From assembly GCA_002298965.1 (NCBI GenBank), contig DBMN01000237.1, positions 1 to 8,878 of the forward strand: DNA of 8,878 nt, given 5' to 3'. The notes below the pieces were generated by a model, which saw nothing but the letters and a program-made list of their open reading frames with translations, was not told the DNA's origin and made no database searches. This DNA is from Rhizobiales bacterium UBA697 (lineage in GTDB: Bacteria; Pseudomonadota; Alphaproteobacteria; Rhizobiales; Ancalomicrobiaceae). Shown here piece after piece: positions 1-6,228 of this stretch; the first letter of the stretch is position 1, and every line of letters starts with the position of its first letter. The translations under genes and the position numbers were made by a program.

Positions 1-2045
1 ACGCCGATGTCGACGAAGGCGCCGAAGGCGGCGACGTTGGTGACGGTGCCTTCCAGCACCATGCCGGGCTTCAGGTCCTCGATCTTCTCGACGCCCTCCG
101 CGAAGACGGCGGTCTTGAAGGCGGGACGCGGGTCGCGGCCGGGCTTCTCCAGTTCGGCGATGATGTCGCGCACGGTGGGCAGACCGAAGGTCTCGTCGAT
201 GAACTTGCGCGGATCGAGCGCCTTCAGCGCCGTCGCGTCGCCCATCAGCGCGCGCAGATCGCGACCGCAGTCCTTCACGATGCGCTTGGCGACCGAATAG
301 GCCTCCGGGTGGACGGAGGAGGCATCGAGCGGCTCGTCGCCGTCTCTGATCCGAAGGAAGCCCGCCGCCTGTTCGAAGGTCTTGCGGCCGAGCCGGGCGA
401 CGTCGAGCAGCTGCCTGCGATTGCGGAACGGCCCGTTGGCGTCGCGGTGGGCGACGATGGCTTCGGCGAGTGCCGTGCCGAGGCCCGAGACGCGGGCGAG
501 CAGCGACGCCGACGCCGTGTTGAGGTCGACGCCGACGGCGTTCACCGCGTCCTCGACGACCGCGTCGAGCGCGCGGGCGAGGCGGGCCTGATCGACGTCG
601 TGCTGGTACTGGCCGACGCCGATCGCCTTGGGCTCGATCTTGACGAGTTCGGCGAGCGGGTCCTGCAGACGCCGCGCGATCGAGACGGCGCCACGCAGGC
701 TGACGTCGAGATCGGGCATCTCGGCGGCGGCCAGCGCCGAAGCCGAATAGACCGAGGCGCCGGCCTCCGACACCACCACCTTGATCGGCTTGGGCGGGGC
801 CATCTCGCCGATCAGCATCGAGACGAGGCGATCGGTCTCGCGGCTGCCCGTGCCGTTGCCGATGGCGACCAGTTCGACGCGGTGCTTCTGGATCAGATGC
901 TTCAGTGTGGCGATCGTGCCCTGGACGTCCTGCTTCGGCGGGAAGGGATAGACCGTGGTGGTGGCGACCACCTTGGAGGTCGCGTCGACGACCGCCACCT
1001 TGACGCCGGTGCGGATGCCGGGATCGAGCCCCAGCGTCGCCCGCGTGCCGGCGGGTGCGGCGAGCAGCAGGTCCTTGAGATTGGCGGCGAAGACGCGGAT
1101 CGCCTCTTCCTCCGCCTTCTCGCGCATCGTGCCCATCAGCTCGACCGACAGCGACAGCGACAGCTTCACCCGCCAGCACCAGCGCGCCACGTCGAAGAGG
1201 AAGGCGTCGGCCTTGGCGAGCACCCGTGCCGCGGTCGGCACGGGGATGGCGAAGGCATCCGCCACGATCTTCTCGACCGGCTTCACCGGATCGGTCGTAT
1301 CCGCGTCGACCTCGAGTTCGAGGTCGAGCACCTCCTCGTTGCGACCGCGCAGCATGGCGAGCGCGCGATGCGAGGGGACCTCGGCCCAGCGTTCGACGTG
1401 GTCGAAATAGTCGGCGAACTTCTCGCCCGCCGCCTCCTTGCCGGCGACGACCTTGGCGCGCAGCCGGGCGCGCGCCTGCATGTGGCCGCGCAGACGGCCG
1501 ACGAGATCGGCGTTCTCGGCGAACTGCTCGGCGAGAATGTCGCGCGCGCCGTCGAGCGCCGCCTTGACGTCGGCGACCTCGCCGGTGACGAAGCGTTCGG
1601 CCAGCGCCTTCGGGTCGACCGAGCGATCGGAGAGGATCGTCTCGGCCAGCGGCCCGAGGCCCCGTTCGCGGGCGATCTCGGCGCGGGTGCGCCGCTTCGG
1701 CTTGTAGGGCAGGTAGAGGTCTTCGATCTCGGCCTTGGTCGAGGCGGCGGCGAGACGGGCGGCGAGCGCGTCGTCGAGCTTGCCCTGGGCGCGGATGCTC
1801 TCGATGACCGCGGCGCGGCGGGCCTCCATCTCGCGCAGGTAGCCGAGCCGTTCCTCGAGGGTGCGCAGCTGGCCGTCGTCGAGACCGCCGGTCGCCTCTT
1901 TCCGGTAGCGCGCGACGAAGGGAACCGTCGAGCCCTCGTCGAGGAGATCGATCGCCGCCTGCGCCTGCTGCGGCCGGCAACCGATCTCGGCGGCGATCGC
2001 CGCGGTGATGCGGGTCGCGACGGCGGGGTCGAGGGCACTGGCCAT
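1..2045 (-). CDS. tex: Tex-family RNA-binding transcription accessory protein (C terminus cut by window edge)
   Basis: Reading from ATG at 2045 toward base 1 gives 681 uninterrupted codons with no stop, so the 3' end lies outside the window. Tex proteins are usually about 770-790 residues, so roughly the last 100 residues are missing. The N-terminal region has the typical 'STVPFVARYRKEATGGLD' motif (about residues 38-55). A YqgF/RNase H-like domain starts near residue 335 with 'LGLDPGIRTGVKV'. Helix-hairpin-helix repeats lie near residues 500-560 ('LNTASASLLARVSGLG'). An S1 domain begins near 657 ('GMVLEGTVTNVAAFGAFVDIG') and is truncated. Family knowledge: Tex is a cytoplasmic nucleic-acid-binding protein linked to transcription and RNA turnover; its exact role is not settled. 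The start is supported by an AAGGAG ribosome site 7 bases upstream. It is divergent from scoA and shares no obvious pathway with it. Confidence 0.96.
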   Translation of the reverse strand, partial: MASALDPAVATRITAAIAAEIGCRPQQAQAAIDLLDEGSTVPFVARYRKEATGGLDDGQLRTLEERLGYLREMEARRAAVIESIRAQGKLDDALAARLAAASTKAEIEDLYLPYKPKRRTRAEIARERGLGPLAETILSDRSVDPKALAERFVTGEVADVKAALDGARDILAEQFAENADLVGRLRGHMQARARLRAKVVAGKEAAGEKFADYFDHVERWAEVPSHRALAMLRGRNEEVLDLELEVDADTTDPVKPVEKIVADAFAIPVPTAARVLAKADAFLFDVARWCWRVKLSLSLSVELMGTMREKAEEEAIRVFAANLKDLLLAAPAGTRATLGLDPGIRTGVKVAVVDATSKVVATTTVYPFPPKQDVQGTIATLKHLIQKHRVELVAIGNGTGSRETDRLVSMLIGEMAPPKPIKVVVSEAGASVYSASALAAAEMPDLDVSLRGAVSIARRLQDPLAELVKIEPKAIGVGQYQHDVDQARLARALDAVVEDAVNAVGVDLNTASASLLARVSGLGTALAEAIVAHRDANGPFRNRRQLLDVARLGRKTFEQAAGFLRIRDGDEPLDASSVHPEAYSVAKRIVKDCGRDLRALMGDATALKALDPRKFIDETFGLPTVRDIIAELEKPGRDPRPAFKTAVFAEGVEKIEDLKPGMVLEGTVTNVAAFGAFVDIG

Positions 2046-2052
2046 GGTCGGT

Positions 2053-2058
2053 CTCCTT
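2053..2058 (-). promoter_or_regulatory. Ribosome binding site of tex
   Basis: On the minus strand this reads AAGGAG, a full Shine-Dalgarno core, 7 bases before the ATG at 2045. It fixes the tex start. Confidence 0.85.
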
Positions 2059-2250
2059 GTGGTCGGGCAGGGAACTTAAGGCGGACGCCGTCACGAGGCG
2101 AGACCCGATCGCCTTTCCCGCACCGTTCTCCACGACGAGGCAGCCCTCGGCCCCGACCGAAGTTCGAGGCGGTGGAGGGTTTCGCTCGCCGGAAGGCCCG
2201 GCTATCTTGAGCCGGGAGACGAAGGGGGAGGAGAGCGAAGGGAGGCGCGC

Positions 2251-2278
2251 CGACCCGGGTCGAACCGATTCGACCGGG
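2251..2278. repeat. Nested palindromes upstream of scoA (possible operator)
   Basis: Two overlapping symmetric elements are visible. CGACCCGGGTCG at 2251-2262 is a perfect 12-bp palindrome. GGTCGAA (2258-2264) and TTCGACC (2269-2275) form an inverted repeat around a CCGA loop, and two further pairs (2255-2256 with 2277-2278) follow after one mismatch. The patch lies 71-98 bases before the scoA start, a position fitting a regulator site or a leader hairpin. Function is inferred only; symmetric GC-rich words are common at this base composition. Confidence 0.4.
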
Positions 2279-2348
2279 CCGCGACGTTCGTCCTTTCGAG
2301 CCGTCCCGCGTCCGTTCCGTGGTCCATCACACGAGAAGACGGGGTTCC

Positions 2349-3053
2349 ATGACGAACAAGATCCATCCGAGTGCGGCGTCCGCGCTCGCGGGCGTCGTCG
2401 CCGACGGCCAGACGCTCGCGGTCGGCGGCTTCGGCCTCTGCGGCATTCCCGAGGCGCTGATCGCCGCGCTGCGCGACACCGGCGTGACGGGCCTCACCTG
2501 CGTCTCCAACAACGCCGGCGTCGACGGTTTCGGCCTCGGCCTGCTGCTCGAGACGCGGCAGATCAAGAAGATGATCTCGTCCTACGTCGGCGAGAACAAG
2601 CTCTTCGCCCAGCAGTATCTCTCCGGCGAGCTCGAACTCGAGTTCGCCCCGCAGGGCACGCTCGCCGAGCGTCTGCGCGCCGGCGGCGCCGGCATCCCGG
2701 CCTTCTTCACCGCGACCGGCGTCGGCACCGTGGTGGCGGACGGCAAGGAAGTGCGCGAGTTCGACGGCCGCAAATACGTGATGGAGCGCGGCATCGTCGC
2801 CGACGTGGCGCTGGTCAAGGCCTGGAAGGCCGACGAGGCCGGCAACCTGATCTATCGGAAGACCGCGCGGAACTTCAATCCGATGTGCGCGACCGCCGGC
2901 AAGGTGACCATCGCCGAGGTCGAGGAGATCGTGCCGGTCGGCGCCCTCGATCCCGACCAGATCCACACCCCCGGCATCTTCGTGCAGCGCCTCGTGCTGA
3001 ACGCGACGCCGGAGAAGCGCATCGAACAGCGCACCACGCGCAAGCCCGCCTGA
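2349..3053 (+). CDS. scoA: 3-oxoacid CoA-transferase, subunit A
   Basis: This 234-residue protein is the alpha subunit of succinyl-CoA:3-ketoacid CoA-transferase (EC 2.8.3.5). The enzyme moves CoA from succinyl-CoA to acetoacetate, activating ketone bodies for oxidation. The family signature 'GGFGLCGIP' is at residues 26-34, followed by 'SNNAGVDGFGLGLLLETRQI' (53-72), 'APQGTLAERLRAGGAGIPAF' (100-119) and 'YRKTARNFNP' (159-168). Length is normal for the separate bacterial subunit. I chose ATG 2349; an in-frame GTG at 2319 would add ten residues (MVHHTRRRGS) not expected in the family. The ribosome site is weak (GAAGACGGGG just upstream). It is followed after 13 bases by scoB, so the two should be co-translated. 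The related 3-oxoadipate transferase (PcaI) is a less likely alternative, because the motifs match ScoA better and no protocatechuate genes are present. Confidence 0.94.
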   Translation: MTNKIHPSAASALAGVVADGQTLAVGGFGLCGIPEALIAALRDTGVTGLTCVSNNAGVDGFGLGLLLETRQIKKMISSYVGENKLFAQQYLSGELELEFAPQGTLAERLRAGGAGIPAFFTATGVGTVVADGKEVREFDGRKYVMERGIVADVALVKAWKADEAGNLIYRKTARNFNPMCATAGKVTIAEVEEIVPVGALDPDQIHTPGIFVQRLVLNATPEKRIEQRTTRKPA

Positions 3054-3057
3054 GGAG
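3052..3057 (+). promoter_or_regulatory. Ribosome binding site of scoB, overlapping the scoA stop
   Basis: GAGGAG begins inside the TGA stop of scoA and ends 9 bases before the scoB ATG at 3067. The arrangement suggests translational coupling of the two subunits, which are needed in equal amounts. Confidence 0.8.
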
Positions 3058-3066
3058 AGACGCCCC

Positions 3067-3711
3067 ATGCCCTGGACGCGTGACGAAATGGCGGCGCGTG
3101 CCGCCCGTGAACTGCAGGACGGGTTCTACGTGAACCTCGGCATCGGCCTGCCGACCCTGGTCGCCAACTACATCCCGGAAGGGATGAACGTGTGGCTGCA
3201 GTCGGAGAACGGCCTGCTCGGCATCGGTCCCTTCCCGACCGACGACGAGGTCGACGCCGACCTGATCAACGCCGGCAAGCAGACCGTGACGGCGCTGCCC
3301 GGCGCCTCCTTCTTCTCCTCCGCGGACAGTTTCGGCATGATCCGCGGCGGCCACGTCAACCTCGCCATCCTCGGCGCCATGCAGGTGTCGAAGTCGGGCG
3401 ACCTCGCCAACTGGATGATCCCCGGCTCGATGGTGAAGGGCATGGGCGGCGCGATGGACCTCGTCGCCGGCGTCCAGCGCGTCATCGTGCTGATGGAACA
3501 CGTCGCCAAGGGCGGCGTGCACAAGATCGTGCCGGAATGCACCCTGCCGCTGACCGGCGAGGGTGTGGTCGACCGTATCGTCACCGATCTCGCGGTGATG
3601 GACGTGACCGACAAGGGCCTCAAGGTCGTCGAGATGGCGCCCGGCGTCACCATCTCGGATCTCACCGGCGCCACCGGCGTGCCGCTGGACTTCTCGGACG
3701 TCGAGGACTGA
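3067..3711 (+). CDS. scoB: 3-oxoacid CoA-transferase, subunit B
   Basis: This 214-residue protein is the beta subunit that pairs with ScoA to form the CoA-transferase. The motif 'SENGLLGIGP' at residues 46-55 holds Glu47, which by family knowledge is the catalytic glutamate that forms the covalent CoA thioester intermediate. 'NLGIGLPTLVANYIP' (23-37), 'GGHVNLAILGAMQVS' (near 100-114) and 'MGGAMDLVAG' are also typical of the beta subunit. Length is normal (about 205-220 residues). The start is set by a GAGGAG site that overlaps the scoA stop. A strong hairpin terminator 30 bases after the stop closes the operon, so scoAB appears to be a two-gene unit. No acetoacetate uptake, thiolase or 3-hydroxybutyrate dehydrogenase gene lies next to it. 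Confidence 0.95.
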   Translation: MPWTRDEMAARAARELQDGFYVNLGIGLPTLVANYIPEGMNVWLQSENGLLGIGPFPTDDEVDADLINAGKQTVTALPGASFFSSADSFGMIRGGHVNLAILGAMQVSKSGDLANWMIPGSMVKGMGGAMDLVAGVQRVIVLMEHVAKGGVHKIVPECTLPLTGEGVVDRIVTDLAVMDVTDKGLKVVEMAPGVTISDLTGATGVPLDFSDVED

Positions 3712-3740
3712 GCGGTTCGGCGAGCGACGAATCCATGCGG

Positions 3741-3765
3741 CGGGCGGCCTTCGGGCCGCCCGTTT
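3741..3765 (+). terminator. Intrinsic terminator of scoAB with UUCG tetraloop
   Basis: CGGGCGGCC (3741-3749) and GGCCGCCCG (3754-3762) form a perfect 9-bp stem closed by a TTCG loop, giving the very stable C(UUCG)G tetraloop in RNA. It is followed by TTT and a pyrimidine-rich CGTCT. The U-run is short, but stem and loop are strong. It lies 30 bases after the scoB stop. The T-run is only on the plus side, so it should act on scoAB transcripts. Confidence 0.88.
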
Positions 3766-3870
3766 CGTCTGTCGCCGGATCGAGCCGGCCGACATGGAAT
3801 TTCATTCCCCGTCCGACTTGACCGATGTCGAGGCGCGCGGCCGTCGATCCGGCCACTCTTCCCGTCGAGC

Positions 3871-3880
3871 GAGGGAAGAG
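3871..3880 (+). promoter_or_regulatory. Ribosome binding site that decides the NosD-like start
   Basis: The purine run GAGGGAAGAG ends one base before the ATG at 3882. The in-frame ATG at 3825 has no comparable site, and it would place 19 extra residues before the signal peptide. This favours 3882. Confidence 0.65.
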
Positions 3881-3881
3881 C

Positions 3882-5186
3882 ATGCGAGAGAGACGAAACG
3901 ATCGGTCGCGACCGTCGGCGCGCATCGCGTTCGGCGTTCTCCTCGTGCTCGCCGCCGGCATCGCGATGCCGTGGGCGCATCCGCTCACCCCCATCCGCCT
4001 CCAGCAACTGATCGACACCACGCCGACCGGCGGCACGCTGGTGCTCGAGGCCGGCTTTCACGTCGGTCCCGCGGTGGTCGATCGGCCGATGCGGATCGAG
4101 GGGCGGGCAGGGGCGATGGTCGACGGGCGGCGCTCGGGCACCATCCTGACGGTCAGGGCCGACGACGTGGCGATCGTCGGGCTGAACTTCACCCGCTCCG
4201 GCGACCGCAACGACGGCATCGATGCGGCGATCGCGCTCGAGGGGAAGCGTGCGCTGGTCGAGGGCAACGTGATCGAGGACTGTCTCTACGGCGTCCGCAT
4301 CCAGCAGTCCGACGCCAACATCGTCCGCCGCAACCGCATCGGCTCGCAGGACCTGCCGGAAGCCCGCCGCGGCGACGGGGTGCGCATCTGGTACTCGACC
4401 GGCAATCTGGTCGAGGAGAACGACATCGCGGGCGTGCGCGACGGCGTCGCCGTCCAGGCGGTGGGCAATCGCGTGCGTGCCAATCGGGTGACCGACAGCC
4501 GTTACGGCGCGCTGCTCCTCTACGGCGACGGCACCGAGCTCGTCGAGAATCGCTTCTTCGGCAATGCCGTCGGCGTCATGGCGATCGGCTCCAACGACGT
4601 GACGATCGCCCGCAACGCCGTCCGCTCGGGCCGCGACGTCGCCGGCCAGGCGATCCTGCTCAAGGATTCCAACCGCATTCGGGTGATCGAGAACGACCTC
4701 TTCGCCTCGGCGCGCGGGCTCTATCTCGACGCCTCGCCGACCGATCCGGAGGCCGAGAACGTCTTCCTCGCCAACCGCATCGCCTTCAACGGCACGGCGA
4801 TCACCTTCCACTCCGACCTCGTCGGCAACCGCTTCGAGGCCAATCGCTTCGACGGCAATCACGCCGACGTCGCGGTGGAGGGCGGCGGCACGGCGCGGCG
4901 CGCCGTCTGGCGGGGCAATGCCTGGGACGGTTTCGTCGGCTTCGATCGCGACGGCGACGGGGTCGGCGACACCCCGCACGAGGTCTGGGCGTGGTCGGAC
5001 GTGCTGTGGATGGACGTGCCGGCCGCCCAGCTCTTCCGGGCGAGCCCGGCGGTGACGCTCGTCGACTTCGTCGAGCGTCTCGCCCCCTTCGTCGAACCGC
5101 GTTTGCTGCTGGTCGACGAGGTGCCGAAGATCAGCGGATCCGCAGCAGCTCTTCCGCCGTCTCCGAGTCCAGACCGATCGCGTTGA
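3882..5186 (+). CDS. Exported parallel beta-helix protein of the NosD type
   Basis: This 434-residue protein has an Arg-rich N terminus and a hydrophobic core at residues 15-29, which reads as a Sec signal peptide cleaved near residues 28-32. The rest should be periplasmic. Residues 85-330 are short repeats of the form 'xxIxxNxIxx..GVxI' (for example 'VIEDCLYGVRI', 'VRANRVTDSRYG', 'RNAVRSG', 'VIENDLFASARG'), the right-handed beta-helix/CASH pattern. A C-terminal 'GNAWDGFVGFDRDGDGVGD' (345-363) and 'RASPAVTLVDFVERLAPF' (386-403) match, from memory, the end of NosD from nitrous oxide reductase clusters. There NosD works with the NosFY ABC transporter in copper-site maturation. DRDGDGVGD (355-363) is also calcium-loop-like. 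No nosZ, nosF, nosY, nosL or nosR is in the window, so the nos role is not assured; a cell-surface or sugar-binding helix protein is the alternative. The last 18 residues overlap the convergent regulator gene. Confidence 0.82.
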   Translation: MRERRNDRSRPSARIAFGVLLVLAAGIAMPWAHPLTPIRLQQLIDTTPTGGTLVLEAGFHVGPAVVDRPMRIEGRAGAMVDGRRSGTILTVRADDVAIVGLNFTRSGDRNDGIDAAIALEGKRALVEGNVIEDCLYGVRIQQSDANIVRRNRIGSQDLPEARRGDGVRIWYSTGNLVEENDIAGVRDGVAVQAVGNRVRANRVTDSRYGALLLYGDGTELVENRFFGNAVGVMAIGSNDVTIARNAVRSGRDVAGQAILLKDSNRIRVIENDLFASARGLYLDASPTDPEAENVFLANRIAFNGTAITFHSDLVGNRFEANRFDGNHADVAVEGGGTARRAVWRGNAWDGFVGFDRDGDGVGDTPHEVWAWSDVLWMDVPAAQLFRASPAVTLVDFVERLAPFVEPRLLLVDEVPKISGSAAALPPSPSPDRSR

Positions 5187-6078
5187 CCCAGCCGCCGACC
5201 AGCGCCGCGCGGATCGCCGGCGCCTTGACGGCATGCATGGCGACGCCGAGGCGCAGCGGGATGCGCTGGAGCACGCGGGGGGCGACCGACAGGGTGCGGT
5301 CGTCGAATTCGGTCGAGATCAGCTCGCCGCGCGGGCCGAAGAACCAGCCGCAGATCGTGCCGACCGCGCCGGCGGCGGCGATCGCCTCGGTCTTCTCGCC
5401 GGGGATGACGCCGTGGCGGAACACCGAGGCGAAGGGCGAGATGGCGCCGATGCCGACCAGCGCCAGATTGGCCCGGCCCATCAGGTCGAAGACGGCGCCG
5501 ACCGTCGAGGTCGCCTTGAGGTGGGCGGCCGCTTCGGCGCCGTCGACGATCGCCGGCACCGGCAGCTGCCAGGCGCGACCGCCGAGACCGTTGGCGAGCG
5601 TGCGGCAGACTTCGCTCGAATGCGACGGGATCTGCGGCGCGCCGACGCCGCCGATCAGCGAGACCACGTCGATGTCGGAGGACTTGGCCCGCCGCGCCGC
5701 CGCCGCGACCGCGGCCACCGTGTCGCCGTCCGAGACGCCGACCACCGCGCCGGGCACCATGCGGTCCTCGATCACCCGCGCCACCGCCCGGCCGAGCACG
5801 TCTCCGACCGAGGCGCCGCCGGCCCGCGGCTGCACCACCACGGCGAAGTCGAGGCCGTAGCCGTGCACCAGACGCCGTTCCATGGCGAAGTCGCGCAGGC
5901 CCGTCGGCGAGATCTGGATCTCGACGAAGCCCAGATCCATCGCCGCCTTCAGGGCGCGGCTGACGGTCGATTCGGAGATGTCGAGAGCGCGCGCGATCTC
6001 GTTCTGCGGAAGGCGCTGATCGTAACGCATCTGGGCGATGCGCAGAATCGTTTCGTCGTCTCTTCGATGCCGGGCCAT
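5131..6078 (-). CDS. SorC/DeoR-family sugar-binding transcriptional regulator
   Basis: This 315-residue cytoplasmic regulator starts at ATG 6078. An in-frame GTG at 6120 would add 14 residues (MCYRISFTSRFRDV) and has no ribosome site. Residues about 11-50 form the N-terminal helix-turn-helix ('LPQNEIARALDISESTVSRA', residues 23-42). Residues about 65-315 form the SorC effector domain, which resembles sugar-phosphate isomerases. Supporting family-like segments are 'VVGVSDGDTVAAV' (112-124), 'VVSLIGGVG' (138-146), 'LALVGIGAIS' (205-214), 'GAVGTICGWFF' (237-247) and the C-terminal 'AIRAALVGGWVNAIGLDSETAEELL' region (288-312). Family members sense phosphorylated sugars or polyols and usually sit beside the operon they control. 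Here no sugar transport or kinase gene is present, so the ligand and target are unknown. The AT-rich patch and repeats upstream are candidates for its own operator. Its 3' end overlaps the NosD-like gene by 56 bases. Confidence 0.9.
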   Translation of the reverse strand: MARHRRDDETILRIAQMRYDQRLPQNEIARALDISESTVSRALKAAMDLGFVEIQISPTGLRDFAMERRLVHGYGLDFAVVVQPRAGGASVGDVLGRAVARVIEDRMVPGAVVGVSDGDTVAAVAAAARRAKSSDIDVVSLIGGVGAPQIPSHSSEVCRTLANGLGGRAWQLPVPAIVDGAEAAAHLKATSTVGAVFDLMGRANLALVGIGAISPFASVFRHGVIPGEKTEAIAAAGAVGTICGWFFGPRGELISTEFDDRTLSVAPRVLQRIPLRLGVAMHAVKAPAIRAALVGGWVNAIGLDSETAEELLRIR

Positions 6079-6094
6079 GACGTCTCTGAAGCGT

Positions 6095-6127
6095 GATGTG
6101 AAAGAAATTCGATAACACACGAAATTG
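6095..6127. promoter_or_regulatory. AT-rich patch before the SorC-type regulator (possible promoter/operator)
   Basis: This stretch is strikingly AT-rich for the window. GAAATT occurs twice in direct orientation (6104-6109 and 6121-6126), with AATTCGATAACACACGAAATT spanning both. On the minus strand it contains TTATCG followed by AATTTC, which could be a -10 region, but no good -35 is at the right distance. It ends 17 bases before the regulator start, so a promoter or autoregulatory operator is plausible. Confidence 0.4.
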
Positions 6128-6146
6128 CGCCGGCACAGGGGTAAGC

Positions 6147-6204
6147 ACCGCTCGAGGCGCGGCCATTCGCCCTCCCTCGAGGTGACTTACGCACCTCGAG
6201 CGGT
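6147..6204. repeat. CTCGAG-centred inverted repeat cluster with alternative pairings
   Basis: Three CTCGAG words lie at 6151-6156, 6176-6181 and 6195-6200. CTCGAGGTG (6176-6184) pairs perfectly with CACCTCGAG (6192-6200) around a 7-base loop. The same right arm, extended to CCTCGAGCGGT (6194-6204), also pairs over 11 bases with ACCGCTCGAGG (6147-6157). The two structures exclude each other. The cluster starts 24 bases after the kinase stop (minus-strand sense) and about 70 bases before the regulator start. No T-run follows on either strand, so a simple terminator is unlikely; operator sites or a switchable leader are alternatives. Confidence 0.6.
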
Positions 6205-6228
6205 AGTTCGTTCCGCATTTCGACGATG

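Larger units (their letters stand above)
2046..2348. other. Divergent tex/scoA intergenic region
   Basis: These 303 bases separate the two divergent starts and hold no credible gene; open frames here read as random Arg/Pro-rich protein. Both promoters should lie in it, but I cannot name a convincing -35/-10 pair for either side. A 7-bp hairpin lies at 2197-2216 (CCCGGCT, loop ATCTTG, AGCCGGG), and its loop contains a weak -10-like TATCTT (2203-2208). A second palindromic patch lies at 2251-2278 and is listed separately. A purine-rich stretch (2217-2243) follows the first hairpin. Confidence 0.5.

Noticed and set aside
309..2210. Very long plus-strand open frame (633 codons) opposite tex
   Set aside because: It is the antisense shadow of tex. 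The minus strand gives a clear full-length Tex with conserved domains, whereas this frame is Arg/Asp/Gly-rich with no recognisable fold. High GC content makes such stop-free shadows common.
3818..3823. TTGACC as a -35 element for the NosD-like gene
   Set aside because: No -10-like hexamer lies 16-19 bases downstream (CCGTCG/CGTCGA), so I do not call a promoter.
3774..3853. 10-bp inverted repeat (GCCGGATCGA/TCGATCCGGC) with a 60-base loop before the NosD-like gene
   Set aside because: The words are built from GATC/CCGG-type motifs common at this base composition, the loop is long, and nothing else supports a role.
3168..5234. 688-codon minus-strand open frame opposite scoB and the NosD-like gene
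   Set aside because: It is a shadow frame: the plus strand carries two proteins with clear family motifs over the same bases.
6079..6228. Replication origin with DnaA boxes in the regulator upstream spacer or near rpmH
   Set aside because: rpmH is near the origin in some bacteria, but no TTATCCACA-like boxes are visible here. The AT-rich patch is too short.
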